DNA of 39,205 nucleotides from Cypionkella sp. (GCF_028290025.1 NZ_JAQGKQ010000007.1:1-39205), one strand, 5' to 3'. Positions 20,256 to 30,003 are shown, numbered from the stretch's first letter. Translations and numbers: made by a program. The notes: generated by a model not told the origin, from the sequence alone.

Positions 20256-21608
20256 CTATTTGCAGGTGAAGTCATTGCCGAGCGCAAAGAACATGAAGCT
20301 GAGCACCGCCATGAGGCCGATCAGCATCAGGATATTCATCACGGCGGGGGCTGGCGGACGGCGGAATACGGCCTCGTATGCGTAAAACATCAGATGGCCA
20401 CCGTCGAGCACCGGGATCGGGAACAGGTTGAGCAGGCCGATGCCAAGCGAGAGCATTCCAAGCGTGCCGAGAAACTCTTGAAAGCCTTGGCGGGCGGCGT
20501 CGCCCATGACCTGCGCCATGCCGACGGGGCCGGAGAGGTTGCAACTGCTGATCTGACCGGTGACCACATGCCACAGCCCGGAAAGCGAGGATTTCGCGGT
20601 GAACCATGCCTGATCGACGGCAATGGTGACGGTCTCCCAAACGCCGGGTTGACGGGTTTGCGGTGCGAACAACATGCCGCCTGACAACCCGATCATCCAA
20701 CGCGTCTCAAACGTGCCATCGTTTTTCGGCAGATCGCGGCGGTTGGGCGAGAGTGTCACGTCGATGATATCGCCGCCCGAACCGTTATCGCGCCAGATTT
20801 TCAGGGCGATGGGTTTGCCTTGGGTCGCCTCAACCAACGCGGGCAGTTGGCTGAACGCGGAGACATCCTGGCCCGCGACTTGCACGATCACATCGCCAGT
20901 TTGAATACCAGCATCGCCGCCGGCATTCTTCGGCATCACAGCCCCAACCATCGGCAGGAACGGATGCGCGCCTTGCACGTCGATGGCGGTGCCGTTGCGG
21001 TCAACTTTGTAGGTGACAGAGGCGGCAGGCGGCAGGGCAGATGCGACCTCGGCGAATTTTGCCATATCGGGGGTGGCCGTGCCGTTCAGCGCGAGAATTT
21101 GGTCGCCGGGCTGGATCGTGGCGCCGACATACGGCGTGGGATTGACGCGGCCGACCACTGGCACGTCGGTGGCGACGCCCGTGTAGCTGATCATCCCCAT
21201 GAACACCACGAGCGCGAGGATGAAGTTGAAGATCGGGCCAGCGGCGACTGTGGCGGCACGCGCCCAAAGTGGAGCGCCGAACATGGTGTGGCGCTTTTCA
21301 TCAGCGGTAAGACCGCCCAACGCTGCCTGATCGGGCGCGGCAGAGGCTGCGTCTTTGTCACCGAGGAACTTCACATAGCCGCCAATCGGCAAAGCTGCGA
21401 TCTGCCATTTGGTGCCGCGTTTATCGACGCGGGAATAGATCACCGGGCCGAAGCCGAGCGAGAACACTTCGGCATGGATGCCAGACCAGCGACCAACGAT
21501 GTAGTGGCCGTATTCATGCACGGCGACGATGATCGCGATGGCGACGATGAAGAACAACCCCGACCAGATCGCCCCACCAAACGAGGCCGCAATACTGTTG
21601 AAATCCAC
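20256..21608 (-). CDS. rseP: RIP metalloprotease RseP (site-2 protease)
   Basis: An intramembrane zinc protease that cleaves anti-sigma factors and remnant signal peptides. The 450-residue product has HEYGH (31-35) in the first membrane segment, GGYVKFLGD, PDZ-type domains in the periplasmic middle, and the second active-site motif VLDGGHL near residue 400 before the last membrane segments. It lies 2 bases from dxr. The order dxr-rseP-bamA is the common proteobacterial one. Confidence 0.96.
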   Translation of the reverse strand: MDFNSIAASFGGAIWSGLFFIVAIAIIVAVHEYGHYIVGRWSGIHAEVFSLGFGPVIYSRVDKRGTKWQIAALPIGGYVKFLGDKDAASAAPDQAALGGLTADEKRHTMFGAPLWARAATVAAGPIFNFILALVVFMGMISYTGVATDVPVVGRVNPTPYVGATIQPGDQILALNGTATPDMAKFAEVASALPPAASVTYKVDRNGTAIDVQGAHPFLPMVGAVMPKNAGGDAGIQTGDVIVQVAGQDVSAFSQLPALVEATQGKPIALKIWRDNGSGGDIIDVTLSPNRRDLPKNDGTFETRWMIGLSGGMLFAPQTRQPGVWETVTIAVDQAWFTAKSSLSGLWHVVTGQISSCNLSGPVGMAQVMGDAARQGFQEFLGTLGMLSLGIGLLNLFPIPVLDGGHLMFYAYEAVFRRPPAPAVMNILMLIGLMAVLSFMFFALGNDFTCK

Positions 21609-21609
21609 G

Positions 21610-22791
21610 CTAGCTGCCCTTTACCATTTTCACCGCTTCGACGGCTCTGATCCGTGCCAGATGATCCATTTGCAGCACATCCTCAAGGGTGAGGGCGGCA
21701 TTTCCAAGGCTGCAATCGGACGAAACACGGTTTAGTGTAACCTCAACTACGGCTGCCATCTGCATAAAACCTAAGTTTTTCGCGATGAAATGGTCCAGCG
21801 CCACTTCTTTCGCGGCGTTGAAGGCGGCTCCGGCAAGGCCACGGGTTTGCATCACTTCACGCGCCAGACGTAAGGCGGGGAAGCGGGCCTCGTCCGGGGC
21901 GAGGAAGGTCAGGCCGCCGAGTGCGGCAAGGTCCAGCCGGGCCACTGGCAGGCTTTGGCGATGCGGCCAATGCAGGGCGTAGCCGATGGGGTGGCGCATA
22001 TCGGGCGCGCCAAGGTGAGCCATCACCGCGCCGTCGCGGAAACCAACCATCGAGTGAATGATCGATTCGGGGTGGATGATGACTTCGATTTGCGCAGGCT
22101 CTACGCCGAAAAACTCACGGGTTTCAATGACTTCCAAGGCTTTGTTAAACATGGAGGCCGAGTCGATGGTGATCCTCGCGCCCATGCTCCAGTTCGGATG
22201 CGCTAGGGCGTCGGTGACGTTGGCGTGGGCTAGGCGTTCCATTGGCCAATCACGCAACGCCCCACCCGACGCGGTCAGGATGATACGCTCGACCGTGTTT
22301 AGGTCTTCGCCAACGAGGGCTTGGAAGATTGCGGAGTGTTCGGAGTCAACCGGCAGGACCGTGGCTTCGTTGGCAGTGGCAGTCGCCATCAGAAGTTGGC
22401 CTGCGGTGACGAGGCTTTCTTTATTGGCGAGTGCGAGTTTACCGCCGTGGCGCAAGGCGCGCATACCGGGGACGAGGCCCGCAGCACCGACAATCGCGCT
22501 CATCACCCAGTCGGCGGGGCGGTCGGCGGCGTCGTGGATGGCTTGGGTGCCAGCGGCGACTGTAATGCCGGTGCCTGCCAAAGCGTCACGCAATGCGCCC
22601 AAGCAATCGTCATAGGCCGTCACAGCAACTTCGGCGCGCAAGGCAACCGCCATCTGCGCCAAGCGTTCGATATTGCGCCCGCCCGTCAGCGCCACAGTGC
22701 GGTAAGCTTCTGCCCCGCCCTCGCGCATCAAGAGATCAAACGTGCTTTCGCCCACCGATCCGGTGGCGCCAAAAACCGAAATCGAGCGCAT
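21610..22791 (-). CDS. dxr: 1-deoxy-D-xylulose 5-phosphate reductoisomerase
   Basis: Makes methylerythritol 4-phosphate using NADPH, the committed step of the non-mevalonate isoprenoid route. The 393-residue product has GATGSVGEST (8-17) for NADPH, ALANKESLVTAG, the metal-binding PVDSEHSAIFQ and the loop LTASGGALRDW. It abuts cdsA with no gap and feeds the isoprenoid supply for the nearby uppS product. Confidence 0.97.
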   Translation of the reverse strand: MRSISVFGATGSVGESTFDLLMREGGAEAYRTVALTGGRNIERLAQMAVALRAEVAVTAYDDCLGALRDALAGTGITVAAGTQAIHDAADRPADWVMSAIVGAAGLVPGMRALRHGGKLALANKESLVTAGQLLMATATANEATVLPVDSEHSAIFQALVGEDLNTVERIILTASGGALRDWPMERLAHANVTDALAHPNWSMGARITIDSASMFNKALEVIETREFFGVEPAQIEVIIHPESIIHSMVGFRDGAVMAHLGAPDMRHPIGYALHWPHRQSLPVARLDLAALGGLTFLAPDEARFPALRLAREVMQTRGLAGAAFNAAKEVALDHFIAKNLGFMQMAAVVEVTLNRVSSDCSLGNAALTLEDVLQMDHLARIRAVEAVKMVKGS

Positions 22792-23574
22792 CTAGCCCCC
22801 AATCGGCAGGTCAAAGAAACGCGTCAGTACCATTACCAACACCATCGCCCCAACCAGCGCATCGAAACGGTCCAGCACGCCGCCATGACCGGGGATCAAA
22901 GTAGAGCTGTCTTTCGCACCGACCCGACGTTTCAGCCAGCTTTCCACAATATCGCCCATCTGACCTGCAAAGGCCACAAAGGGCGACAACAAGATCAGCC
23001 AGAAGCTGCCATACCCCGCCACAGCAAAACACAGCCCCAGAACCGCAGCACCGACCCAACCTGCAATGGTGCCAGACCAGGTTTTCTTCGGGCTGATGGC
23101 GGGCCAGAACTTCGGGCCGCCCAAAGTACGCCCCGCAAAATAGCCCATCACATCTGAGACGATCACCACGCCGAGCAGCCACAGGAAAGCAACCGTGCCA
23201 GCCTCATCGCGCAGCACGAACAGGCCGTGACCTGCGACAAGAACTGCCACCGAAATTGCTGCGACTGCGGTTTGCTGACGGCGCGGGATGGCCAAGAAAG
23301 CCAACGGCACCAGCGGGAACACGATCCAAGCGGAGAGCGACGGCCAGCCTTCATCCGCGATCAGGCAGAGCGCCGCGAAGCCCGCAATCGCGAGCGCCAT
23401 TCCGGGCTCGTTGGGCTTTGAAAGCCGTGCGAGCTCCCAGATCATCACCGCGGTCAGCAAGGTGATCAAGATCAGGAACCACCAACCGCCGAGCCAAATC
23501 TCTATTGCTCCCACCGCGAGCATTACCGCCGCCGAGGCGACGCGGGGTTTAAGATCTGCCCAATCAGCGCTCAT
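22792..23574 (-). CDS. cdsA: Phosphatidate cytidylyltransferase
   Basis: Makes CDP-diacylglycerol, the precursor of all phospholipids, in the inner membrane. The 260-residue protein has about seven hydrophobic segments and the family signature near its C-terminus, KRRVGAKDSSTLIPGHGGVL followed by DRFD. A KTWSGTIAGW block precedes it. Its start overlaps the uppS stop by 4 bases (ATGA). Confidence 0.95.
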   Translation of the reverse strand: MSADWADLKPRVASAAVMLAVGAIEIWLGGWWFLILITLLTAVMIWELARLSKPNEPGMALAIAGFAALCLIADEGWPSLSAWIVFPLVPLAFLAIPRRQQTAVAAISVAVLVAGHGLFVLRDEAGTVAFLWLLGVVIVSDVMGYFAGRTLGGPKFWPAISPKKTWSGTIAGWVGAAVLGLCFAVAGYGSFWLILLSPFVAFAGQMGDIVESWLKRRVGAKDSSTLIPGHGGVLDRFDALVGAMVLVMVLTRFFDLPIGG

Positions 23575-24305
23575 GCCGATACCACGCCGCCAAAGCGACG
23601 GTCACGATTGCCAAAGCGCGCGAGGATGGCGACGAGTTCGTCAGCGGTGAAATCCGGCCACAGGGTCTCGGTAAACTCATATTCCGCATAGGCCGCCTGC
23701 CATGGCAGGAAGTTAGAGGTGCGGGTTTCGCCGCTGGTGCGGATCACCAGATCGGGGTCCGGCAACCCTGCGGTATCAAGGCAATTTGACACCACCTGAT
23801 CGGTGATGGCTTGGGGATCAAGCCTGCCTGCGGCCACTTCAGCGGCAAGGTGGCGGATGGTGCGGGCAATCTCATCGCGGCCACCGTAGTTGATGGCGAC
23901 GGTCAGGTTCAGCCGGGTCAGGTTGGCGGTGCGCGCCTCTATCCCTGCCATCAGACGTTGCAGTTTGGGGTCGAGCTTGCTGCGATCCCCGATAAACCGC
24001 ATCCGCACGCCGTCAGCCGCGATGCGATCAGCCTCACGTTCGATGTAGCGGGTGAAAATCGTCATCAGGCCGAGCACTTCCTCGGTCGAGCGTTTCCAGT
24101 TTTCGGTGGAAAACGCGTAGATCGTCAGCCACTGAATACCGATATCGGGGGCTGCGCGCACGATCTGCTTGACGCGTTCGGCACCTTTGCGGTGGCCCAC
24201 CAGCCGGGGCCAGCCACGGTTGCTTGCCCAGCGGCCGTTGCCATCCATAATGATGGCGACATGTGAAGCCTCGCGCCGTGCTTTCTTATCGGATTTATCG
24301 CCCAA
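23571..24305 (-). CDS. uppS: Isoprenyl (undecaprenyl) diphosphate synthase
   Basis: A cis-prenyltransferase that makes the C55 lipid carrier for peptidoglycan and O-antigen. The 244-residue product has HVAIIMDGNGRWA with the catalytic Asp21, a GHRKGAE block, YAFSTENWKRS, and the C-terminal RTSGETRTSNFLPWQ. It lies 84 bases after frr and overlaps cdsA by 4 bases. Confidence 0.96.
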   Translation of the reverse strand: MGDKSDKKARREASHVAIIMDGNGRWASNRGWPRLVGHRKGAERVKQIVRAAPDIGIQWLTIYAFSTENWKRSTEEVLGLMTIFTRYIEREADRIAADGVRMRFIGDRSKLDPKLQRLMAGIEARTANLTRLNLTVAINYGGRDEIARTIRHLAAEVAAGRLDPQAITDQVVSNCLDTAGLPDPDLVIRTSGETRTSNFLPWQAAYAEYEFTETLWPDFTADELVAILARFGNRDRRFGGVVSA

Positions 24306-24360
24306 GGACCGCGTCCTACCTTGTGAAGTCGCCCGATATTGGGCCGGAAAATGTTACATC

Positions 24361-24385
24361 TGGCGCGCGAGATTACTGCGCGCCA
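24361..24385 (-). other. GC-rich stem-loop between frr and uppS
   Basis: TGGCGCGC and GCGCGCCA form a perfect 8-bp stem around a 9-base loop, just after the frr stop. There is no T run, so it may only weaken read-through or stabilise the frr message 3' end. Confidence 0.45.
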
Positions 24386-24389
24386 AGGA

Positions 24390-24953
24390 CTAAACCTGCA
24401 TGATCTCGGCTTGCTTATGCTCTAACGCACGATCCACCGCAGCAATTGCCTTGTCGGTCAGTTCTTGGACTTCGTCAGACCACATCTTCTGGTCATCTTC
24501 GCCCATGCCAGCGGCTTTGGCCTTTTTGATCTGGTCCATGCCGTCACGGCGCACGTTGCGAATAGAGACTTTGGTGTTCTCGGCATAGCCGGCAGCCACT
24601 TTTGTCAACTGTCTGCGGCGTTCCTCGTTCAACTCGGGGATCGGCAGGCGGATCAGCGGGCCGTCGGTCACCGGGTTGATGCCAATGCCGCTTTCGCGGA
24701 TGGCTTTCTCGACCTTGGAAATCATCGCTTTGTCCCAGACGTTGATCACCACCATGCGAGGCTCTGGCACGTTGACGGTGCCCAATTGGTTGATCGGCGT
24801 CATCTGGCCGTAGGCGTCAACCATGATCGGCTCGACGATGGAGGCCGAGGCGCGTCCGGTGCGCAAGCTGGCAAATTCGACCTTCAGCGCGTTCATCGCG
24901 CCATCCATCCGGCGCTGAATCGCGTCGAGGTCAATTTCAAGATCGTCCGACAT
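24390..24953 (-). CDS. frr: Ribosome recycling factor
   Basis: With EF-G it splits post-termination ribosomes. The 187-residue product has the family blocks [49 protein letters not shown] and [14 protein letters not shown]. The start at 24953 (MSDDLEID) has AAGGA 7 bases upstream and gives the standard length; the in-frame ATG at 24986 is not supported. It follows pyrH by 131 bases. Confidence 0.96.
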   Translation of the reverse strand: MSDDLEIDLDAIQRRMDGAMNALKVEFASLRTGRASASIVEPIMVDAYGQMTPINQLGTVNVPEPRMVVINVWDKAMISKVEKAIRESGIGINPVTDGPLIRLPIPELNEERRRQLTKVAAGYAENTKVSIRNVRRDGMDQIKKAKAAGMGEDDQKMWSDEVQELTDKAIAAVDRALEHKQAEIMQV

Positions 24954-25084
24954 AGGTTCTTCCTTCGTGTCTTCTGCCCGGCGCAACCGGGCTTTTGCCG
25001 TTCTATAGCAGCAAGTGGTTTGGCAGGTATAGGGTTTTGGCGCAGGCTTCGCCTAGCTAAGCGGCAAAGCTTGCATGACGGGTG

Positions 25085-25816
25085 TCAGCCATGCACGCGG
25101 GTATAGGTGCCCTGCCCCGCCAGAATGCCTTTGAAGCCGCCGGGTTCATCAAGCGAGAACACGATGATCGGCAGATCGTTGTCACGCGCGAGGGCGATGG
25201 CGCTGGCATCCATCACGCCGAGATGTTTTTGCAGCACCTCATCATAGGTCACCGTATCATAGCGCTTAGCGTCGGTGTGTTTCTTCGGGTCTTTGTCGTA
25301 GACGCCATCTACCTTGGTGCCTTTGAAGATCGCCTGACAGGCCATCTCATTGGCGCGCAGGGTGGCTGCGGTGTCGGTGGTGAAATAGGGGTTGCCGGTG
25401 CCTGCGGCGAAGATACACACGCGCTTTTTCTCAAGGTGGCGCACAGCGCGGCGGCGGATATAGGGCTCACACACCTGATCCATCGGGATGGCGCTGATCA
25501 CGCGGGTGAACACCCCGATTGATTCGAGTGCCGACTGCATGGCAAGCGCGTTCATCACGGTGGCGAGCATACCCATGTAGTCAGCGGTGGTGCGCTCCAT
25601 GCCCTGCGCAGAACCTGCCAGACCGCGAAAGATGTTGCCGCCGCCGATCACCATGCAAATCTCTACCCCCAGATCGCGGACGGATTTAATTTCCTCGGCG
25701 ATGCGTTGCACGGTAGGCGGATGCAGACCGTAGCCTTGGTCGCCCATCAGCGCCTCACCGGAGATTTTCAACATGACCCGGGTGTAGGTCACTTTCGGCT
25801 CGCCGGAATGAGACAT
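25085..25816 (-). CDS. pyrH: UMP kinase
   Basis: Phosphorylates UMP to UDP and is a hexameric member of the amino acid kinase family. The 243-residue product has [15 protein letters not shown] near the N-terminus, [11 protein letters not shown], the [12 protein letters not shown] block and [13 protein letters not shown] lies 6 bases before the ATG. It is the first gene of the long minus-strand block. The rpsB-tsf genes that precede it in many bacteria are not adjacent. Confidence 0.97.
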   Translation of the reverse strand: MSHSGEPKVTYTRVMLKISGEALMGDQGYGLHPPTVQRIAEEIKSVRDLGVEICMVIGGGNIFRGLAGSAQGMERTTADYMGMLATVMNALAMQSALESIGVFTRVISAIPMDQVCEPYIRRRAVRHLEKKRVCIFAAGTGNPYFTTDTAATLRANEMACQAIFKGTKVDGVYDKDPKKHTDAKRYDTVTYDEVLQKHLGVMDASAIALARDNDLPIIVFSLDEPGGFKGILAGQGTYTRVHG

Positions 25817-25842
25817 GGGGTATCCTTAGGTTTAATGGCATG

Positions 25843-25907
25843 GATTGACTGGGTGGATTGACTGGCCGGATGGACTGGCCCGATTGACTGGCCGGATTGA
25901 CTGGGGC
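25843..25907. repeat. 5 x 13-bp tandem repeat upstream of pyrH
   Basis: Five head-to-tail units of exactly 13 bp (consensus GATTGACTGGCCG) start at 25843, 25856, 25869, 25882 and 25895. Four units contain TTGACT, which resembles a -35 hexamer reading toward miaA; unit 3 has TGGACT. As 13 is not a multiple of 3 and no gene covers it, the array is non-coding. It lies 27 bases upstream of the pyrH start. Confidence 0.92.
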
Positions 25908-25944
25908 GCAAAATGTCGCAAAACGGCTGCGGGTTCAACGGGGG

Positions 25945-26064
25945 AAGCGACAAGCGGTGTCGCTTTGGTGAAAGCAGCGGGGGCCAGCCCCCCATGCCAT
26001 TGGTATCTTGGACCAATGGCAACACCAATGGCAAACCCCGGGATATTTGGGCCAATGTGAAAGG
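25945..26064. repeat. Stem-loop cluster and copy B of the dispersed repeat, between pyrH and miaA
   Basis: Four structures follow in sequence. They are a perfect 8-bp stem AAGCGACA/TGTCGCTT (25945-25965), a GGGGG-CCAG-CCCCC stem (25979-25992), a perfect 9-bp stem TGCCATTGG/CCAATGGCA with a 9-base loop (25995-26021), and the repeat core CCCGGGATATTTGGGCCAAT with GTGAAAG (26036-26064). A 12-bp unit containing CCAATGGCAA is also directly repeated (26012-26034). The end of the core supplies the AAGGG that acts as the miaA ribosome site. Confidence 0.75.
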
Positions 26065-26071
26065 GCTTAAG

Positions 26072-26944
26072 GTGGCGTTCGATTTGAAGGGGATTTCGCG
26101 TGAGGCTCCGGTGTTGATCGCGGGGCCTACGGCGAGTGGGAAATCGGCGTTGGCGCTGGAATTGGCGGCGCGGGATGGGCGGGTGATCGTCAATGCCGAT
26201 GCGTTGCAGGTTTACGATTGCTGGCGGGTGCTGTCGGCGCGGCCGTCTTTGGCGGATGAGGCTGTGGCGCGCCATGCGTTATACGGTCATGTGGCCCGGG
26301 ATCAGGTCTATTCGGTGGGGCATTGGCTGCGTGAGGTGCAGGGATTGCTGGATCGCCCGGTAGTGATTGTTGGCGGCACCGGGCTGTATTTTATGGCGCT
26401 GACGGAGGGGTTGAGCGAAATCCCGGCCACTCCGGTGGAGGTGCGGGCGCGGGCGGATCGGCGGTTGGCGCATGAGGGGTTGGCGGCGATGCTGGCGGAG
26501 TTGGATGCGCAGACGCGCGCTCGGATTGACCCGCTTAATCCGGCGCGGGTGCAGCGGGCTTGGGAGGTACAAGCGAGCACCGGGCGGGGTCTGGCATCGT
26601 GGCAGGACGCGACCGGGCCTGCGCTGTTGCCGCTGGCGCATGTGGAGGCGCTGGTGATGCGGCCCGATGTGGCTTGGCTTGATGCCCGCATCGCGCGGCG
26701 GTTTGATGCGATGCTGGCGCAAGGTGCGCTGGACGAGGCGCGGGCCGCCCTGCCCGATTGGCAACCGGGCCAGCCTTGGGCGAAGGCGATTGGCGCGCCG
26801 GAACTGGTGGCGCATCTGCGCGGTGAGATGGATCTGGCAGAGGCCACAGCGGCGGCGACCCTCGCCAGCCGTCAATACGCCAAGCGGCAGCGCACTTGGT
26901 TTCGATCCCGGATGAAAGGCTGGCGCGAAATAGCGTTGCCATAA
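26072..26944 (+). CDS. miaA: tRNA dimethylallyltransferase MiaA
   Basis: Adds the dimethylallyl group to A37 of tRNAs reading UNN codons. The 290-residue product has the P-loop GPTASGKS (18-25), [20 protein letters not shown], and near the C-terminus [12 protein letters not shown]. The frame is open back to 25913, but that stretch is repeat DNA. The GTG at 26072 has AAGGG 6 bases before it and brings the N-terminus into line with the family. It is divergent from pyrH. Confidence 0.94.
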   Translation: MAFDLKGISREAPVLIAGPTASGKSALALELAARDGRVIVNADALQVYDCWRVLSARPSLADEAVARHALYGHVARDQVYSVGHWLREVQGLLDRPVVIVGGTGLYFMALTEGLSEIPATPVEVRARADRRLAHEGLAAMLAELDAQTRARIDPLNPARVQRAWEVQASTGRGLASWQDATGPALLPLAHVEALVMRPDVAWLDARIARRFDAMLAQGALDEARAALPDWQPGQPWAKAIGAPELVAHLRGEMDLAEATAAATLASRQYAKRQRTWFRSRMKGWREIALP

Positions 26945-26989
26945 CCGTCCACAGAGTTTTCCACAGCTTTCCGCGCCGCCTGTGGATAA
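26945..26989. promoter_or_regulatory. Cluster of DnaA-box-like sites
   Basis: Immediately after the miaA stop lie CCGTCCACA (26945-26953), TTTTCCACA (26957-26965, one mismatch) and a perfect DnaA box in reverse, TGTGGATAA (26981-26989). The last two also form an 11-bp imperfect inverted repeat, so a hairpin after miaA is an alternative reading. Confidence 0.45.
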
Positions 26990-27075
26990 CTTGTGCCGAT
27001 GCCGCGATTTTCGCTTTGGTTGTGCGGCAAGGCTCGCTTAGATGTTGGAAAAATACAAGAAGCAGGCTGAGCACT

Positions 27076-27888
27076 ATGAAGACCCAAATTATCAAAACCG
27101 GTCCCGACACCGATCAAATGCGGCTAATTGCTATTCCCCGTCTCGCGGCGGGCGGGCGTTGGCGGGTTGAGGCGATGCGTTCGCTGTCGGAGGGCTGCTT
27201 TTTGTGGTTCACCAAAGGTCAGGGCCGTATCACCATCGCAGGGCAAACCCGTGGCTATACTGCAAACAACGCAATCTACATTCCGCCGGGCGTGATGCAT
27301 GGCTTTGAGGTCGGCCCGCAAGTGTTTGGTACGGCAATATTTTTCGGAAAATCCTCCACCGTCACCCTGCCCGCCGAGCCGCAACATCTGCGCATCCGTG
27401 AAGTTCATGCGCAGCAAGAGGTCAACGTCATGCTGGATATGATTCAGCGCGAAATGGACAGCGACACCCCGGCGCATGACCGCGCGACGCGGCATTATTT
27501 GGGACTATTGGGTGTCTGGATTGAACGCCAAGCGAAGAAACCCGGTGCCGAAGTGCCGCGTCCGGATGCAGCCAAGCGGCTGGTGGCGCGCTATACAGCA
27601 CTGCTGGAGAAAGAGTTCCGCCGCGGCAAAGGTGTGGGCGAACTCGCCTGCGATCTGGGGGTGACGGCGACGCATTTGACGCGCTGCTGCCGCGAGACTT
27701 GTGGGCGATCAGCGATTGATCTGCTGCAAGATCGCCGCATTTTTGAAGCACGCAAACTGTTGTCTGAAACCGACATGGCGGTGGGGCAGATCGGCGCGAG
27801 CCTTGGCTTCACCTCGCCCGCCTATTTCACCCGCGCGTTTCAACATCTGACCGGTTTCTCGCCTACCGCGTTTCGGCGCGCTGTTTAA
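27076..27888 (+). CDS. AraC-family transcriptional regulator
   Basis: A 270-residue regulator. The N-terminal half is a cupin-like sensor (GQGRITIAGQTRGY, AIYIPPGVMHGFEVG). The C-terminal 100 residues hold two helix-turn-helix motifs: GVGELACDLGVTATHLTRCC, then IGASLGFTSPAYFTRAFQH ending in GFSPTAFRR. The ATG at 27076 is chosen because the longer frame to 26896 runs into the 3' end of miaA. It is the gene just upstream of the transporter operon in the same direction, with a 411-bp gap, so it is a candidate regulator of that operon. The effector is unknown. Confidence 0.92.
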   Translation: MKTQIIKTGPDTDQMRLIAIPRLAAGGRWRVEAMRSLSEGCFLWFTKGQGRITIAGQTRGYTANNAIYIPPGVMHGFEVGPQVFGTAIFFGKSSTVTLPAEPQHLRIREVHAQQEVNVMLDMIQREMDSDTPAHDRATRHYLGLLGVWIERQAKKPGAEVPRPDAAKRLVARYTALLEKEFRRGKGVGELACDLGVTATHLTRCCRETCGRSAIDLLQDRRIFEARKLLSETDMAVGQIGASLGFTSPAYFTRAFQHLTGFSPTAFRRAV

Positions 27889-28299
27889 TCGGGCGGTTTC
27901 ACCCAGCCGTTTGGCGCAGGTCTTGGCCCGAATCGGGGGGCGTTGGCACAATCAAACCCTTTGCAACGATTCGTCCGCTACAGCGGACGATGTTCCGCGC
28001 GCGGCGGATTTGTTTGCACACCGTGGTATGCCGGGGGCATGTCGGTAACATGCAACAATTTGCGGCGGTTTGAATACGGTTTCCGTCACCACAATGTCGT
28101 TAACGTCGCCTGCAAGGGCGAATCCAGCCGTTGACGGATGGCTCAAAAAGTTGCCGAATAGCGAGGTGAGACGCATTGCTGCCGCTGCGGAAATCTTTGG
28201 TTTGCCCATCGTGGGGACGGGCCGCTGGAGTTCGTATCGGTTCTCGCGCATCGCCACCTTAAAAAACGTAAAGGCCATGAGCCTTACAGGGAGATACCG
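27889..28299 (+). promoter_or_regulatory. 411-bp gene-free leader of the ABC transporter operon with two inverted repeats
   Basis: No convincing gene is seen. A perfect 8-bp stem with a 4-base loop (TCGTCCGC-TACA-GCGGACGA, 27971-27990) and a perfect 6-bp dyad GCATGT/ACATGC with 5-base spacing (28037-28053) lie here. A weak TTGACG is at about 28133-28138. GGGAG stands 7 bases before the next ATG. The dyads may be regulator operators or leader structure; the AraC-type protein is the nearest candidate. Confidence 0.4.
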
Positions 28300-29994
28300 A
28301 TGACAGATACCCGCACCACCGAGCGCGCCTTGCACCCGGCTGCCTACATGCACGCGCAAGAAGTTCAGGATGGAAAACTCAGCCGCCGTGAGTTTCTGAC
28401 GCGCACCACCGCTTTGGGCGTCTCTGCCGCTGCTGCTTATGGTCTTTTGGGTCTGAGCGCTCCGGTTAAAGCGCAAGACGCCAAAGTTGGCGGCATTGTG
28501 CGTTGCGCCATGGAAGTCAAAGCGCAGAAAGACCCGCGCACGGCTGACTGGCCGCAGATCGCCAACATCTATCGCGGCTGGCTGGAATACCTTGTTCAGT
28601 ATAACGCCGATGGCACCTTTGAAGGCCGTCTGCTGGAAAGCTGGGAAGCCAATGCGGACGCTACCGAATACACGCTGAAAGTCCGTCAGGGCGTTAAGTG
28701 GAACAACGGCGACGATTTCACCGCTGACGACGTCGTGCGTATGTTCACCCGTTGGACCGATGGCTCGGTTGATGGCAACGCGATGGCGTCGCGCTTTGCA
28801 GGTCTGGTCGAGTCGGTTGCGGCTAAGAATGCCGACGGCAGCGACAAGAAAGACGAAGCCGGTGCTGCTGTGATGGTGAACCGTCTGCGCGAAGGCGCGC
28901 TGGTGCTGGTTGACGCAGCCACGGTGAAACTGGCGATGTCAGAGTCCGACATCGCTATCGTGGCTAACCTTTCGGATTATCCTGCGGCTGTGGTCCACTC
29001 GTCTTACGTTGACGGTTCCGACCCTGCGACCAATCCAATCGGCACCGGCCCCTACATCCCGCAAGAAGTCTCGGTCGGCCAGAAGGTCGTGTTGGTGCGC
29101 GCACCGAACCATACTTGGTGGGGTGGCACTGCGCCGCTTGACGAAGTGCATTACATCGACTTCGGCACCGATCCTTCGGCGATGGTGCAGCTTGCATCCT
29201 CGGACGAGATCGACACCAACTACGAGACCACGGGCGACTTCATCGAACAGATGGATGGCCTTGGTTGGAAGAAGATCGAAGCCATCACCGCATCGACCAT
29301 CGTGGCACGGATGAACTCGGCCAACGGCGATCTTTACAAGGATAAGGCTGTTCGTCAGGCGATCCAAAGGGCGGTTGATCCGAAAGTTGTGCTGGAACTC
29401 GGCTACAACGGCCTTGGCACCACCGCAGAAAACCACCACGCCTGCCCGATCCACCCGGAATACGCCAAGATCCCGGCGCAAACCATTGATCCGGCTGGCC
29501 TGTTGCCTGCGCTGAAAGCGGCGGGTCTGGACACCACCGAGTTCGAGATCATCTCGCTGGACGACGGTTTTGAAGCCGCGACCACCGATGCCGTGGCAGC
29601 TCAGCTGCGCGACGCTGGTGCTCTGGTCAAGCGCACCGTGATGCCGGGCTCGACGTTCTGGAACGATTGGCAGAAATACCCGTTCTCGACCACGACCTGG
29701 AACCACCGTCCGCTGGCTGTGCAAAACATGTCGCTGGCCTATACCACCACGGGTTCGTGGAACGAAACTGGCATGTCGAACCCAGACTTCGACGCCGCAA
29801 TGACCAAAGCTTTGGCGTTGGACAATGCTGATGCCCGCCGCGAAGTGATGGTGACGCTCGAGACGATCCTGCAAGACGAAGGCTACATCATCCAGCCTTA
29901 TTGGCGCTCATTGTTCCGCCACGCCAAAGAGGGTGTGAACGTCGAGATGCACCCGGCGTTTGAGCATCACCACTACAAATGGTCGGTGGCGTAA
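28300..29994 (+). CDS. Tat-exported peptide-type ABC solute-binding protein (family 5)
   Basis: The periplasmic receptor of a peptide/opine/nickel-type ABC importer. The 564-residue precursor has a twin-arginine signal ([11 protein letters not shown] at 29-30), a hydrophobic stretch and a probable cleavage after VKA (residue 58). The N-region before RR is unusually long. The mature protein has the family 5 signature region [20 protein letters not shown], followed by [20 protein letters not shown] precedes the ATG. It is followed by two permeases and an ATPase in one direction, a complete importer. The ligand cannot be deduced. Confidence 0.93.
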   Translation: MTDTRTTERALHPAAYMHAQEVQDGKLSRREFLTRTTALGVSAAAAYGLLGLSAPVKAQDAKVGGIVRCAMEVKAQKDPRTADWPQIANIYRGWLEYLVQYNADGTFEGRLLESWEANADATEYTLKVRQGVKWNNGDDFTADDVVRMFTRWTDGSVDGNAMASRFAGLVESVAAKNADGSDKKDEAGAAVMVNRLREGALVLVDAATVKLAMSESDIAIVANLSDYPAAVVHSSYVDGSDPATNPIGTGPYIPQEVSVGQKVVLVRAPNHTWWGGTAPLDEVHYIDFGTDPSAMVQLASSDEIDTNYETTGDFIEQMDGLGWKKIEAITASTIVARMNSANGDLYKDKAVRQAIQRAVDPKVVLELGYNGLGTTAENHHACPIHPEYAKIPAQTIDPAGLLPALKAAGLDTTEFEIISLDDGFEAATTDAVAAQLRDAGALVKRTVMPGSTFWNDWQKYPFSTTTWNHRPLAVQNMSLAYTTTGSWNETGMSNPDFDAAMTKALALDNADARREVMVTLETILQDEGYIIQPYWRSLFRHAKEGVNVEMHPAFEHHHYKWSVA

Positions 29995-30003
29995 GCTGCT
30001 GAC

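Noticed and set aside
25843..25907. Tandem units as a CRISPR array
   Set aside because: Units are 13 bp and contiguous with no spacers, and no cas gene is present.
27943..28134. Plus-strand frame of 63 codons in the transporter leader
   Set aside because: No ribosome site, runs across two inverted repeats, and has no coding-like composition.
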